Positions 18,633-28,424 of a DNA stretch of 64,000 nt are shown here, in pieces. Made by a program: the position numbers and the translations under genes. The DNA comes from an uncultured SAR86 cluster bacterium (GTDB lineage: Bacteria; Pseudomonadota; Gammaproteobacteria; Magnimaribacterales; AG-339-G14), in assembly GCA_902594855.1 (NCBI GenBank), contig CACJNS010000003.1:1-64000 (forward strand), written 5' to 3'. A model generated the notes under the pieces. The model was not told the origin of the DNA and did not search any database. It worked only from the letters and a program-made list of their open reading frames with translations. Numbering within the stretch: position 1 is the stretch's first letter; every line of letters begins with the position of its first letter.

Positions 18633-21600
18633 TTAGAATCTATATCTGTACTCTATCCCAGTTACTCTTGGGTCTCTTAAGAAGTAACTTTGGAAGTTTC
18701 CTGTCACATCAGTAGAGTTATATTTCCAAGTAATATTATCTTCATCGAGAGCATTTCTTGAGAAAAATCTGAAATACCATTGGTTTTCAATGTCTCCAAC
18801 AGTTAAACCAATATTAAGTTCATCCCAAGCATCAACTTTTCCGTAAAGATCATTATTGAATTCATTTACATACATATCACTTTGATAGTAGTAATAAATG
18901 TTTGGAACTACAGAAATACCGTTGCCTACCTCAAAGTTATAAGAAAGACCTAGAGAAGTAGTTAATTCAGGAGTGTTAGGAAGTCTATTGCCATCAATAC
19001 TTTGTTTAACTCCAGTCGTAGTAGGTATTCCAAGAGCTGATAATGCTACCCTGGACATGTAGATCGGATGACCATCAGCTTGAGTAGTTCCGGGAACCGG
19101 CAACCAAGCATCCAAACTAGCTAAGACTGCTTGCGCAGCGTTTACAAGATCTTTATCAGCGATAAATGTATTTGCAACACAACCTTCACCTTCGTAAAAC
19201 AAATCGATGCATTTGTAGACAGTATTTTTAGCATCAAAATATTTGGTGCCTTCGGCAGCAATATTAAATGGATCAATCGTTAACGCATCATCCATGATCT
19301 TAGTTTTGATATATGCAAACATAAAATCTAATCTTAAATTAGGAGCGGAGGCTGGAACGTAATCCATTTCAATTTCAGCACCGTAATTTTCTGAATCGAT
19401 ATTAAAGTTAAAAGTTGTAGTAGCTAGAATTCTTGATATTTGCATATCGGTATATTTGTTATAGAACAAAGAAGTGTTAAGTCTCATTTGTCCACCAAGC
19501 AAAATTGACTTGATACCAATCTCGTACGAATCAACTTTCTCTTCAACTGTGTTAGCAGGAATCAATCCTTTTTCATAAATCCTAGGATTAATCGGAGGAT
19601 TAATACCAGCTGGTTTTGTACCTCTTGAATAAGATGCATACAGAAGAGAATCATCACCGAATGCGTAATCAACGATTAATCTTCCTGCGGTAGTTGTGTA
19701 ATCAAGTTTATTTTTTTGATACGACTCCCATCCAGGCTTATTGTAATCTTCACTTCTGTCGTAAAGCGCTGGAACTAAGTCTTTTACTGACATGAAATAA
19801 GTTGCATAAGCTGTTCCGGTAGCAAGAGCTTGTTGTTGAGGATCAGCAATTTGGCCAGCAGCAGCAATACCACCAGCTAATGCTGCTGAAGCAGCATTTA
19901 CTTGCGCAGACACTCCATATAGATCCACTGTTTCCTGCTCGCCTACCCCACAACCGTTACTTGCTTGACCAGTTAATATTTGACCGATGACTGCTTGATC
20001 TGGAGCTTGTCCAAATGCGCCGGCAATGCCTTCAAAACAATTATACAAATCACCGTCCACCAATAACCAAGGAACCCCAGCAAATGCTCCAACATTTCTT
20101 GCTTGTCCGTAGGTAGTGGTAACGATGTCATTAATTTTCTTTTCTTCACCGTAACGTAATCCAAGAGTAATTCTTAAGTTATCTTGAACGTCGAAATAAA
20201 GCTCTCCAAATAAACCGCTTGCTTCTAGTGCATACTCATTTGTATTACCAAATGTGGTTGGTACAAAGAATTGAGCATCCCCTAACAATGTTAGAGGCGA
20301 AGAAGTAGTTAAGTAACTGTCGTCTTCGTAATGACCGTAATGATTTATACCCACGATGTAGTTAAAAATTCCGTCTAAATCAGAACTGTATTTAAGCTCT
20401 AAATACTCGGTAAGTTGTTCGTTACTGGATCCATCAATGAAAGAATTTCTGTTGGTAGTTTGTAAAACGTATTTACCTGATTGACCGCTTAATCTTTCTG
20501 CTTGAGTTGGTCCTTTTATTCCACACTGATCGGCTACACAATGATCCAACATGTCTACACTTATAAGGCCTCCAACGTAAGTGAGAGGATCATCAGATAC
20601 TTTCACTCCGAGCAAAGGTTCAACAGCCAGAGTTGTATCCATTCTTGTGTAAGAAGAAGACTCTCTATTCATCATATTTAGAGATAACCTTCCTTTATCA
20701 AGGTCGTGGGAAATAGTTAATTGATGAGTTCCAGATTGGCGATCAAAAATTGGAACAAAATCACTGTGCGTTTGTCGCAAAGTCATATTGTCAGGCCTTG
20801 GGGCATCGTTTAATCCAAAAGCTGTATAAGTTGCCGTATTGGCTCCTAATGGAGCAGATTCTAAAAAGACCGCAGCTAGAATTCCGTTGTAAGTAGCAGC
20901 AGGATTGGCTATTCCAATACCCTCTCCATCCAAAGTACAACCTCTAGCAATGTTAGCGCTTGGCGTACAAACGTAATTAGTTCTCAAAGTTCTGGTGCTT
21001 TCTTCTTCGTGTTCTTGATACATGTAGTCGATCACAGTGTTTCCTGTGTCGTATCGTAAAGAAATTCTTCCTACGTAATGTTCTCTTCCATCAAAGGTGC
21101 CGCCTACAGGAGTGTATAAATTTTCGGTAAATCCATCCCTCTCAGTTTGAGTATAAGCAGCTCTAACTGCAAAATTATCATCTAAAGGAATGTTTACGGC
21201 ACCTTCAAAAACCTGAAGATCGTACTCTCCAGTTGTAAAGCCTGCATAGCCTTCAACGCCAGAGTCTACGGAAGGTCGCTTAGTAACAAGATTAACTAGT
21301 CCTGCAGTAGTCCCTCTTCCAAATAATGTTCCTTGAGGTCCTCTAAGTACTTCCACTCTGTCCATATCAAACATAGTTGCTACGTTGGTATTTTCTCCCC
21401 AAGGAGATTCATTTATATGTGTTGTCACTGATTGATCAAAAGAAATTCCTGTGGCAAGTCTTCCAATACCTCTGATAGACACCGAGCTACCACCGAAGTT
21501 AGTCTCTGAATAACTGAGGTTAGGAACATTAAGTTGCAAATCTGTAAATCTCACTGCCTGCCTTAAAGCTAAGTCATTAGCAGATAAAGCTGAGACAGCA

Positions 21601-21743
21601 ATAGGAACATCTTGAAGAGATTTTTCTGTTTTTTGAGCGGTTACAATTATCTCCTCGAGCGTATAATCTTCATTGTCAGATTGAGCAAAAAAGTTTGAGG
21701 AAAATAAGAATAAAGCAATTAAGAGGTGATGGAAAAATTTCAT
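18633..21743 (-). CDS. TonB-dependent receptor (third)
   Basis: LEEIIVTAQKTEKSLQDVPIAVSAL, VEVLRGPQGTLFGRGTTAG, terminal EYRYRF. Confidence 0.93.
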   Translation of the reverse strand: MKFFHHLLIALFLFSSNFFAQSDNEDYTLEEIIVTAQKTEKSLQDVPIAVSALSANDLALRQAVRFTDLQLNVPNLSYSETNFGGSSVSIRGIGRLATGISFDQSVTTHINESPWGENTNVATMFDMDRVEVLRGPQGTLFGRGTTAGLVNLVTKRPSVDSGVEGYAGFTTGEYDLQVFEGAVNIPLDDNFAVRAAYTQTERDGFTENLYTPVGGTFDGREHYVGRISLRYDTGNTVIDYMYQEHEEESTRTLRTNYVCTPSANIARGCTLDGEGIGIANPAATYNGILAAVFLESAPLGANTATYTAFGLNDAPRPDNMTLRQTHSDFVPIFDRQSGTHQLTISHDLDKGRLSLNMMNRESSSYTRMDTTLAVEPLLGVKVSDDPLTYVGGLISVDMLDHCVADQCGIKGPTQAERLSGQSGKYVLQTTNRNSFIDGSSNEQLTEYLELKYSSDLDGIFNYIVGINHYGHYEDDSYLTTSSPLTLLGDAQFFVPTTFGNTNEYALEASGLFGELYFDVQDNLRITLGLRYGEEKKINDIVTTTYGQARNVGAFAGVPWLLVDGDLYNCFEGIAGAFGQAPDQAVIGQILTGQASNGCGVGEQETVDLYGVSAQVNAASAALAGGIAAAGQIADPQQQALATGTAYATYFMSVKDLVPALYDRSEDYNKPGWESYQKNKLDYTTTAGRLIVDYAFGDDSLLYASYSRGTKPAGINPPINPRIYEKGLIPANTVEEKVDSYEIGIKSILLGGQMRLNTSLFYNKYTDMQISRILATTTFNFNIDSENYGAEIEMDYVPASAPNLRLDFMFAYIKTKIMDDALTIDPFNIAAEGTKYFDAKNTVYKCIDLFYEGEGCVANTFIADKDLVNAAQAVLASLDAWLPVPGTTQADGHPIYMSRVALSALGIPTTTGVKQSIDGNRLPNTPELTTSLGLSYNFEVGNGISVVPNIYYYYQSDMYVNEFNNDLYGKVDAWDELNIGLTVGDIENQWYFRFFSRNALDEDNITWKYNSTDVTGNFQSYFLRDPRVTGIEYRYRF

Positions 21744-21837
21744 ATAGAGCTCCTAAGAAAGTGAAAGTTTTTTTAAAATAATCATCCTTAATGGTTGCGA
21801 ATTATAAAGATCAAAGAATAAAAAACAATTAAATATT

Positions 21838-23877
21838 ATGAAGGCATTACCTAAAGCTAAAAAAGTCAAGAAGGTTTTAAAAAAACATAACGACTCAAGA
21901 ATTGATAACTATTATTGGCTCAGAGATGACACTAGAAAAAGTAAGACAGTTCTCGAATATTTAAAAACTGAGCGTGCTTACCATGATGATTGGATCAAAA
22001 CCCAATCAAGTATTTCTAAAAATTACTTCAAAAAACTAAATGGCTACATTCCTGCTAAAGATGAGTCTTTAAAGATAAAAAGAAATGGATTTTTTTATTT
22101 TTCGGAATCCCTAAAAAAAAATGATTATAGAAAATACTATCGATCAAAGAAAAAGAATTCAAAGAAAGAATTGATTTTAGATATCAATAAATTAGCTAAA
22201 AATAAAAAATTCTATCAAGTTTCAGGAGTCTCGCCATCCGAAGATAATCAATTATTGGCATACGCTGAAGATATAAATGGGCGCAGAGAATACACAATCA
22301 AAGTTAAAGATATAAAAACAGGAGAAAACCTATCAGATAAAATTTCCGGAACGGACGGACAATTTATATGGTCTAAAAACTCAAAGAATATTATTTACAT
22401 TAAAAGAGATGAAACGACATTAACGAGTAATCAAGTCTTTCTTCATACAATTGGAACCTCTCAGAAAAATGACATACTTTTATTTGAAGAAACCGACCCA
22501 CAATTTCATTGCAGTTTAGGAGTTTCAAGAGATAAAAATTATGGGTTTATTTACTCCAGCCAGACTAATGCAAATGAAGTTCAATTCTTCTCATTAAATA
22601 ATCCAACCAAATTGAAATTAATTCTTAAGAGAAAGAAAAAACATAAATATTACGTAGATATTTTTAATAATACATTTTATGTCATGACAAACATGGACGG
22701 TCAGGACAACTTTTCTCTCAAATATTCTGATTTATCCGTTTGTCATCAATTTAAAAAATGGAAAACAGTTCTTAAAGAAAGTAAAAAAAGATATTTATTG
22801 GATTTCGAAATATTTAAAAATCATATTCTTCTTGATGTAAGAGAAAACGGTCTTCCTCAGATATTAAAAATTAATACCAAAAACAGGACTCATGAATACA
22901 TTAAATTTGATGAGCCGTGTTATGACGTTTCTCTAGCAGGCAATCATGATCCAAAAGCTGATTATTTTTGTTTTGCGTATTCATCGCTCAATAAACCAGA
23001 GACTGTTTATAAGGAGTCTTTAATTTCTGGTAAAAGGTCCGTTATTTGGAAATCAAAAATTAAATGCGAGACAAAAAGCTTAAAAGTCGAAAGGCTTTCA
23101 TTAAAATCTAGAGATAACATAAAAATACCAGCGTCTCTTGTTTACAAGGATAACGGGACCCCTTTACATAAAAAACCCATACTCTTTTACGGATACGGTT
23201 CTTACGGCCATATTATTGATGCAAATTTCCGTTCCAGTATTGTGCCCTTATTAGAAGAAAACTTTATATTTGTTTTGGCGCATATTCGTGGCGGATCAGA
23301 AATGGGTAAACATTGGTATGAGAACGGACGCATGTACAAGAAGAAAAATACCTTTTATGACTTTATCGATGTAACTCAAGGATGTTTGAAAAAGGGTTTT
23401 GGAGATAAAGATAATGTTTTCGCTATGGGAGGAAGTGCCGGTGGTTTATTAATGGGTGCTATAGCAAACGAAGCACCGGAACTATATAAAGGTATTTTAG
23501 CTGCGGTCCCTTTCATGGATGTTGTGACAACTATGCTTGATGAATCTATTCCATTAACAACTTTCGAATACGATGAATGGGGCAATCCAAATAATAAAAA
23601 AGATTACGACTATATGAAGAGTTATTCACCCTACGATAATTTATCCAATCTTCCATATCCGAATATTCTGGTGACTTCTTCGCTATTCGATTCACAAGTT
23701 CAATACTACGAGCCTGCGAAATACGTTGCTAAATTAAGAGATCTTTCAACTTCAAATAACAAAGTTCTCTTTAGAATAAACTTAATTGGCGGTCATGGAG
23801 GCTTAAGCGGAAAGACAGCAGTATTAAAGGAGACTTCGGAAGATTTTACCTTCTTTATAAGCTTAGTGGATTCCTAA
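21838..23877 (+). CDS. ptrB: S9 family prolyl oligopeptidase / oligopeptidase B
   Basis: RIDNYYWLRDD N-terminus, ILFYGYGSYG, HIRGGSEMGKHWYENG, GGSAGGLLMGA catalytic Ser motif, GGHGGLSG. Confidence 0.85.
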   Translation: MKALPKAKKVKKVLKKHNDSRIDNYYWLRDDTRKSKTVLEYLKTERAYHDDWIKTQSSISKNYFKKLNGYIPAKDESLKIKRNGFFYFSESLKKNDYRKYYRSKKKNSKKELILDINKLAKNKKFYQVSGVSPSEDNQLLAYAEDINGRREYTIKVKDIKTGENLSDKISGTDGQFIWSKNSKNIIYIKRDETTLTSNQVFLHTIGTSQKNDILLFEETDPQFHCSLGVSRDKNYGFIYSSQTNANEVQFFSLNNPTKLKLILKRKKKHKYYVDIFNNTFYVMTNMDGQDNFSLKYSDLSVCHQFKKWKTVLKESKKRYLLDFEIFKNHILLDVRENGLPQILKINTKNRTHEYIKFDEPCYDVSLAGNHDPKADYFCFAYSSLNKPETVYKESLISGKRSVIWKSKIKCETKSLKVERLSLKSRDNIKIPASLVYKDNGTPLHKKPILFYGYGSYGHIIDANFRSSIVPLLEENFIFVLAHIRGGSEMGKHWYENGRMYKKKNTFYDFIDVTQGCLKKGFGDKDNVFAMGGSAGGLLMGAIANEAPELYKGILAAVPFMDVVTTMLDESIPLTTFEYDEWGNPNNKKDYDYMKSYSPYDNLSNLPYPNILVTSSLFDSQVQYYEPAKYVAKLRDLSTSNNKVLFRINLIGGHGGLSGKTAVLKETSEDFTFFISLVDS

Positions 23878-24954
23878 TTTGCTAATTACCTCATCAGCGA
23901 TTGATAGAGAACTGGTTAAACCTGGACTATCGATACCTTGTAAATGAATCAAATTTTCAAGTCCGTGATCACTTGCATTAAGAATTTCAAAATCCTGACT
24001 ACCCTCGCCTTCAGCTACTGTCTTGGATCGGATTCCTGTGTAATCTGGTGTTAAACAAGAGGGATCAAAATTTATCCAATAAGATTTAATTGAATTACAA
24101 AACTCATCCAAAGTATTTTCATCAAAAGAATACTCGATGGAATCCACCCATTTTGCATTTGGTCCAAAGCGAAGATTATTTTCAATATCCATTCCAGCAT
24201 GGATACCGTGTCCATTTGAATTAGGAAGCGGATAGATTAGGTGCTTAAAAGGATTTTTCTTTTTATAAAGATAGTAATGACCTTTTGCATACATCACTGT
24301 TTTAATTTTTGGTAAGTTTATTTCTTCGATTCTATTGGCGACGTCTTCGGTATGAAGACCCGAGGCATTAACCAAATATTTACATTGAATTTTATCGCTT
24401 GAATTAAGGGTTAATTCAAAATGTCCATTAACTTTTTTGGCATGTTTTAACTCGGAGGCTAAAACTACATATCCTGTTTTTTTTATGTCCTCCTCTAAGG
24501 CGCTCAAATATTCTGGCACACTTATTATTCCAGACTCGCTTGAAAAAATTGCTCTTTCACACTTTATCTCATCTTCAAGAACTTTAACCTTTTCTTTTGA
24601 GAGCATTTTTAATGGAACTCCATTGGAATTTCCATTTTTATATAATGACTCAAGCTGATCTAGCTGGTTTTTTTCAGTCGCTACTATAAGCTTCCCAGTT
24701 TTTTTAAACGGAATATTTTTTGTAGCTACATATTGATAAAGCTTTTGTCTGCCGTCACAACATACTTTAGCTTTAAGAGATTTTGGCGAGTAATACAGAC
24801 CAGCATGGATAACGCCAGAATTTCTTGTACTAGCACCTTCGCCTATTCTATTTTCTTTCTCAATGACAGCTACTTCAATGCCTTTATCTGCTAAGGATTT
24901 TCCAACAGCTAAACCAACGACTCCAGCGCCGATAACAACAGCCTCTATTTTTAT
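23863..24954 (-). CDS. lhgO: LhgO/L2HGDH-like FAD-dependent oxidoreductase; no canonical start codon
   Basis: Frame open upstream of the tracked ORF (23863..24606): IKIEAVVIGAGVVGLAVGKSLADKGIEVAVIEKENRIGEGASTRNSGVIHAGLYY. No in-frame ATG/GTG/TTG before the upstream stop. Confidence 0.7.
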   Translation of the reverse strand: MKIEAVVIGAGVVGLAVGKSLADKGIEVAVIEKENRIGEGASTRNSGVIHAGLYYSPKSLKAKVCCDGRQKLYQYVATKNIPFKKTGKLIVATEKNQLDQLESLYKNGNSNGVPLKMLSKEKVKVLEDEIKCERAIFSSESGIISVPEYLSALEEDIKKTGYVVLASELKHAKKVNGHFELTLNSSDKIQCKYLVNASGLHTEDVANRIEEINLPKIKTVMYAKGHYYLYKKKNPFKHLIYPLPNSNGHGIHAGMDIENNLRFGPNAKWVDSIEYSFDENTLDEFCNSIKSYWINFDPSCLTPDYTGIRSKTVAEGEGSQDFEILNASDHGLENLIHLQGIDSPGLTSSLSIADEVISKLGIH

Positions 24955-24955
24955 C

Positions 24956-26599
24956 TCAATTCTCCCTTTCTTGAGTGTAATTATCTTGAAGAGTTCTCAT
25001 TTCTTTAGAAAGAAGAAAAATGGCAATTAGGTTTGGTAACGCAGCCGCAGCTACAGTTATCAGCGCAAAATTCCATATGATTTCTGTATCAATCCAACCT
25101 GTACCAACAATAAAAAAAGCTGACATATAGACGATCCTATAAAGAAAAACGTATTTTTTACCGAACAAATAAATTGTGCATCGATCTCCGTAGTAAGACC
25201 ATGACACCACCGTGCTGAACGCAAACAACAAAAGACCTAAAGTGACAATGTATTCCCCATAATCGCCAAAAAAACCTTTATTAAATGCTTTACTGGTCAG
25301 CACAGCAGATTTAACTAAAGATTTTCCAAAGATATCCACATTAGATGAAACTAGGCCATCCTTTACAATAATTTCACCGTTAAATGGATTTTCATTTTCG
25401 TAGATAAGGATATCTTCTGCGAACGATCTGTTGTTTATAAAAGTATAATTACCCTCAACCCTTCCTGACTTAATATTTATTTCTCCTGAATGAAGGTTGA
25501 TGGAATTATTATTTCCTTGAAAGAAATCTATTAGTTCTTCCGAGTCAGTTTCATCAAAACTTCCCTCTAGAATAAAAAAAGTTGTTCTTTCGAATTTGTT
25601 TTCATATTTTTCTATCCATGCGCCTGAAGAAAGGATAACCAGCCCGGTGAGAGTACAGATTACAATTGTGTCAATAAAAGGCTCAAGTATAGATACAAAA
25701 CCTTCCTCAATAGATTCTTTCGTTTTTGAAGTAGCATGTGCAATAGGCGCTGAACCTTGTCCCGCCTCGTTTGAATATAGTCCTCTCGCAACTCCATAAT
25801 TGAAAGCAGTCGCTATGCTTGCACCTAAAAATCCACCAACTACCGAAGTTCCGGTAAAGATATCGCTAAATATCATTTGAAAAGTAGGAAGGATATTTTC
25901 ATAGTTGTAAAAAATCACGCTCAGTGCACCAATAAAATAAATTGCAGCCATTGTCGGTACAATGGAAGCGGCAACCGAGGCTATTCTTTTTAGACCTCCA
26001 ATTATTACGAGTCCAACTAAGATAGTCATGACAATAGACGTCGTAAGATTGGGTATGGAAAAACTGGAAAATAACGTACTGCTGATATTGTCTATTTGGG
26101 GCATCATCCCTGAGCCAAATGTAGTAACTAATAAACAAAACGCAAAGATAATTCCCAACCATTTAGACTTTAAGCCATTTTGCATGTAATACATCGGTCC
26201 GCCAGCAATAGATCCGTCATCTAACGAGATCCTGTATTTGTGGGCTAAAGATACTTCGACATATTTAGTTGTCATTCCCAGGAATGCAGTAATCCACATC
26301 CAAAAAAGTGCCGCAGGTCCACCGATAAAGATTGCCATTGCCACTCCTCCAATATTTCCGGTTCCAACTGTGCCGGATAAAGCAGTGCTTAAAGCTTGGA
26401 AAGGTGTGGTTTCTCCTTTGTTATCTTTATATTTATTTCCAGAAAAAAGAATTTTCCAAGCTCTGTTAAAAAAAATTATTTGTGGGAATTTAAGATAGAT
26501 AGTAAAAAAAATACCTGTTCCCAAAAGTAAAGCTGGAAACCACGGAGAGCTACCAAAGTAACTATCTATCAGCAGAATTGCTGAATTTATCGAATCCAC
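24956..26599 (-). CDS. Alanine/glycine:cation symporter (AGCS) with an extra internal domain
   Basis: SGTVGTGNIGGVA, GGPMYYMQNGL, YSNEAGQGSAPIAHA, FAFSTVVSWSYYGDRC. Confidence 0.85.
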   Translation of the reverse strand: MDSINSAILLIDSYFGSSPWFPALLLGTGIFFTIYLKFPQIIFFNRAWKILFSGNKYKDNKGETTPFQALSTALSGTVGTGNIGGVAMAIFIGGPAALFWMWITAFLGMTTKYVEVSLAHKYRISLDDGSIAGGPMYYMQNGLKSKWLGIIFAFCLLVTTFGSGMMPQIDNISSTLFSSFSIPNLTTSIVMTILVGLVIIGGLKRIASVAASIVPTMAAIYFIGALSVIFYNYENILPTFQMIFSDIFTGTSVVGGFLGASIATAFNYGVARGLYSNEAGQGSAPIAHATSKTKESIEEGFVSILEPFIDTIVICTLTGLVILSSGAWIEKYENKFERTTFFILEGSFDETDSEELIDFFQGNNNSINLHSGEINIKSGRVEGNYTFINNRSFAEDILIYENENPFNGEIIVKDGLVSSNVDIFGKSLVKSAVLTSKAFNKGFFGDYGEYIVTLGLLLFAFSTVVSWSYYGDRCTIYLFGKKYVFLYRIVYMSAFFIVGTGWIDTEIIWNFALITVAAAALPNLIAIFLLSKEMRTLQDNYTQEREN

Positions 26600-26601
26600 T
26601 G

Positions 26602-26832
26602 CTAAATAGATTTAGTCTGGACGTATTGATTAAATTCTTGATAGCCGCCAACTAACTCTCCATCAACAATAATTTGAGGAAAGGTTCTGGCGTTTGGAAA
26701 TTTTTCTGTGAATTCTTCTCGATTGAAATCTTCATCAAGCATGTATTTTTTAAATTCTAAATCCTTTGTTTCGCATATTTGAACGGCTGCATCGCAGAAT
26801 GGGCATTGTGGTTTTGACCAAATTTCTATCAT
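26602..26832 (-). CDS. grxC: Glutaredoxin (dithiol CPFC)
   Basis: WSKPQCPFCDAA, TFPQIIVDGELVGGYQEF. Confidence 0.85.
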   Translation of the reverse strand: MIEIWSKPQCPFCDAAVQICETKDLEFKKYMLDEDFNREEFTEKFPNARTFPQIIVDGELVGGYQEFNQYVQTKSI

Positions 26833-26856
26833 AATGTCTCCTACATTTATTTTTCT

Positions 26857-27543
26857 ATGATTTTAAACGCTATCACATCAGGCTTCACATTATATTTTAA
26901 TAATTTTTTAGCTTTTTCTAAGATATTTTTATTTCCAATCCTATTTATTGGTCTACTTTCTACTGCTGCAGATTATTTATTCTCTTTAGGAGAAGATTAC
27001 TTTGTTGTTGCCGCATTGATTCTAGTTTTTCAAGTTATTTTCTTGACTCCTCTATACACCGGCATGGCAATCTTAATAGGTAGAGATTTAAGAATTGGAT
27101 CTCTAAATAAACTCATAGGCTATGTGATAGTTGCAGCCCAACTAGCTTTAAAGATTTTCATTCTTCAAGTGATCATTGGAATTATGACAATCATAGGTTT
27201 AGTTTTATTTATTGTTCCTGGTCTTTATATTCAATTTAGATTTACTTACTCGGTCTATTACTTAGTCTTAGAAGGAAACTCTATCTTAGGTTCTTTAGAC
27301 AATTTATGGAATGAATCCAGAGAAGTACACTGGTCTTTATTCAACGCAGGAGTTTTATTAACTCTTATAACAATTTCTTTTGTTTTGATTCTTTATGCAG
27401 TTTTAGGAATATCGTCTCAAGATGAAATGTCAGTGGTTTTAAGTTTTATTGGTAATTGCATCACTATCTACTTACAAATGATTCTAGTAGCTTTCCCTGT
27501 ATATTCAATTTATCAATTAATTCTTAAAAAAATCAGTAGCTAA
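26857..27543 (+). CDS. Multi-pass membrane protein, hypothetical (YciC-like)
   Basis: Hydrophobic; FIVPGLYIQFRFTYSVYYLVLEGNSILGSL. Confidence 0.55.
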   Translation: MILNAITSGFTLYFNNFLAFSKIFLFPILFIGLLSTAADYLFSLGEDYFVVAALILVFQVIFLTPLYTGMAILIGRDLRIGSLNKLIGYVIVAAQLALKIFILQVIIGIMTIIGLVLFIVPGLYIQFRFTYSVYYLVLEGNSILGSLDNLWNESREVHWSLFNAGVLLTLITISFVLILYAVLGISSQDEMSVVLSFIGNCITIYLQMILVAFPVYSIYQLILKKISS

Positions 27544-28423
27544 TTGCAGCAGTTTGAAAATCATAGTTAAGATTTTCATTTGACTGTAAGGAATTTATCA
27601 AAGGCAAAATTTCATCATAAAGATAGATCAATGTATCTGCATCTAAAGTATTTTTAACTTCTTTGGAAATTTGAGCAAATGGAGTATCACTTAAAGTTTC
27701 TGTGAAATGAATGAGAATGCTTTCTTCAATTATTTTTGATAACCAATTAAGCTTTATAAGTAAGTTATCCTTATCTTTATCTTTGATTAAGTAGTTGATT
27801 ATCTCCCTCCCTTTTAATGAAACCAAATCATCAAACAATCCCATGATTTTTTCTTCTTTGTTCCAGCATTCTTCTGGATAATCATTTTTATTGATGTCGA
27901 TAAATCCATCATTATTTGATTCAGAATTCAGACTATGAATTTCAGGATTAAGTTTGTAGTGCGTCAATCTGCTTAAAACTGTTGGCTTAAGTCTGTAAGG
28001 TAAAGAAGTGGTTAAAATAAACTTTAAATTTTCCGGCGGCTCTTCTAATGACTTCAATAAAGTGTCTTGCGCAAAAAAATTCAACTCATCGGCTCTGAGG
28101 ATCAATACAATTTTTTTATCGGCAATTAATGGAGTCGAATATATAAAATCTGATGCATCTCTAATCTGTTTAATTTGAATTTGAGTCCTGTCTTTTGAAC
28201 GCTCAATTACTTTAATATCGGGATGAGAATTAGCAGAAAATAGATTACAAGAATGACAATCATTGCAGAACAAATTATTTTTTTTGATATCTTTGCACAA
28301 AAATGATTGAGCAATATGCAATGCAATTTTTTCTGGTTGTGAAATTAAATTTCCAGACAGAAGAAATGAGGAAGCGCTGCTCATAAAAATCAAATTAATC
28401 AGATTCTCTAAATCCTTAGTCAT
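27533..28423 (-). CDS. holB: DNA polymerase III delta' subunit
   Basis: Clamp-loader AAA-like fold with CNDCHSC zinc cysteines, ADELNFFAQDTLLKSLEEPPENLKFILTT; next to tmk. Confidence 0.85.
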   Translation of the reverse strand: MTKDLENLINLIFMSSASSFLLSGNLISQPEKIALHIAQSFLCKDIKKNNLFCNDCHSCNLFSANSHPDIKVIERSKDRTQIQIKQIRDASDFIYSTPLIADKKIVLILRADELNFFAQDTLLKSLEEPPENLKFILTTSLPYRLKPTVLSRLTHYKLNPEIHSLNSESNNDGFIDINKNDYPEECWNKEEKIMGLFDDLVSLKGREIINYLIKDKDKDNLLIKLNWLSKIIEESILIHFTETLSDTPFAQISKEVKNTLDADTLIYLYDEILPLINSLQSNENLNYDFQTAAISY

Positions 28424-28424
28424 T

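Noticed and set aside
25899-26162. 87-aa ORF within the AGCS gene, and the antisense ORFs 25596..25799, 25962..26189 and 26238..26498
   Set aside because: Contained in a strong family match; no coding evidence.
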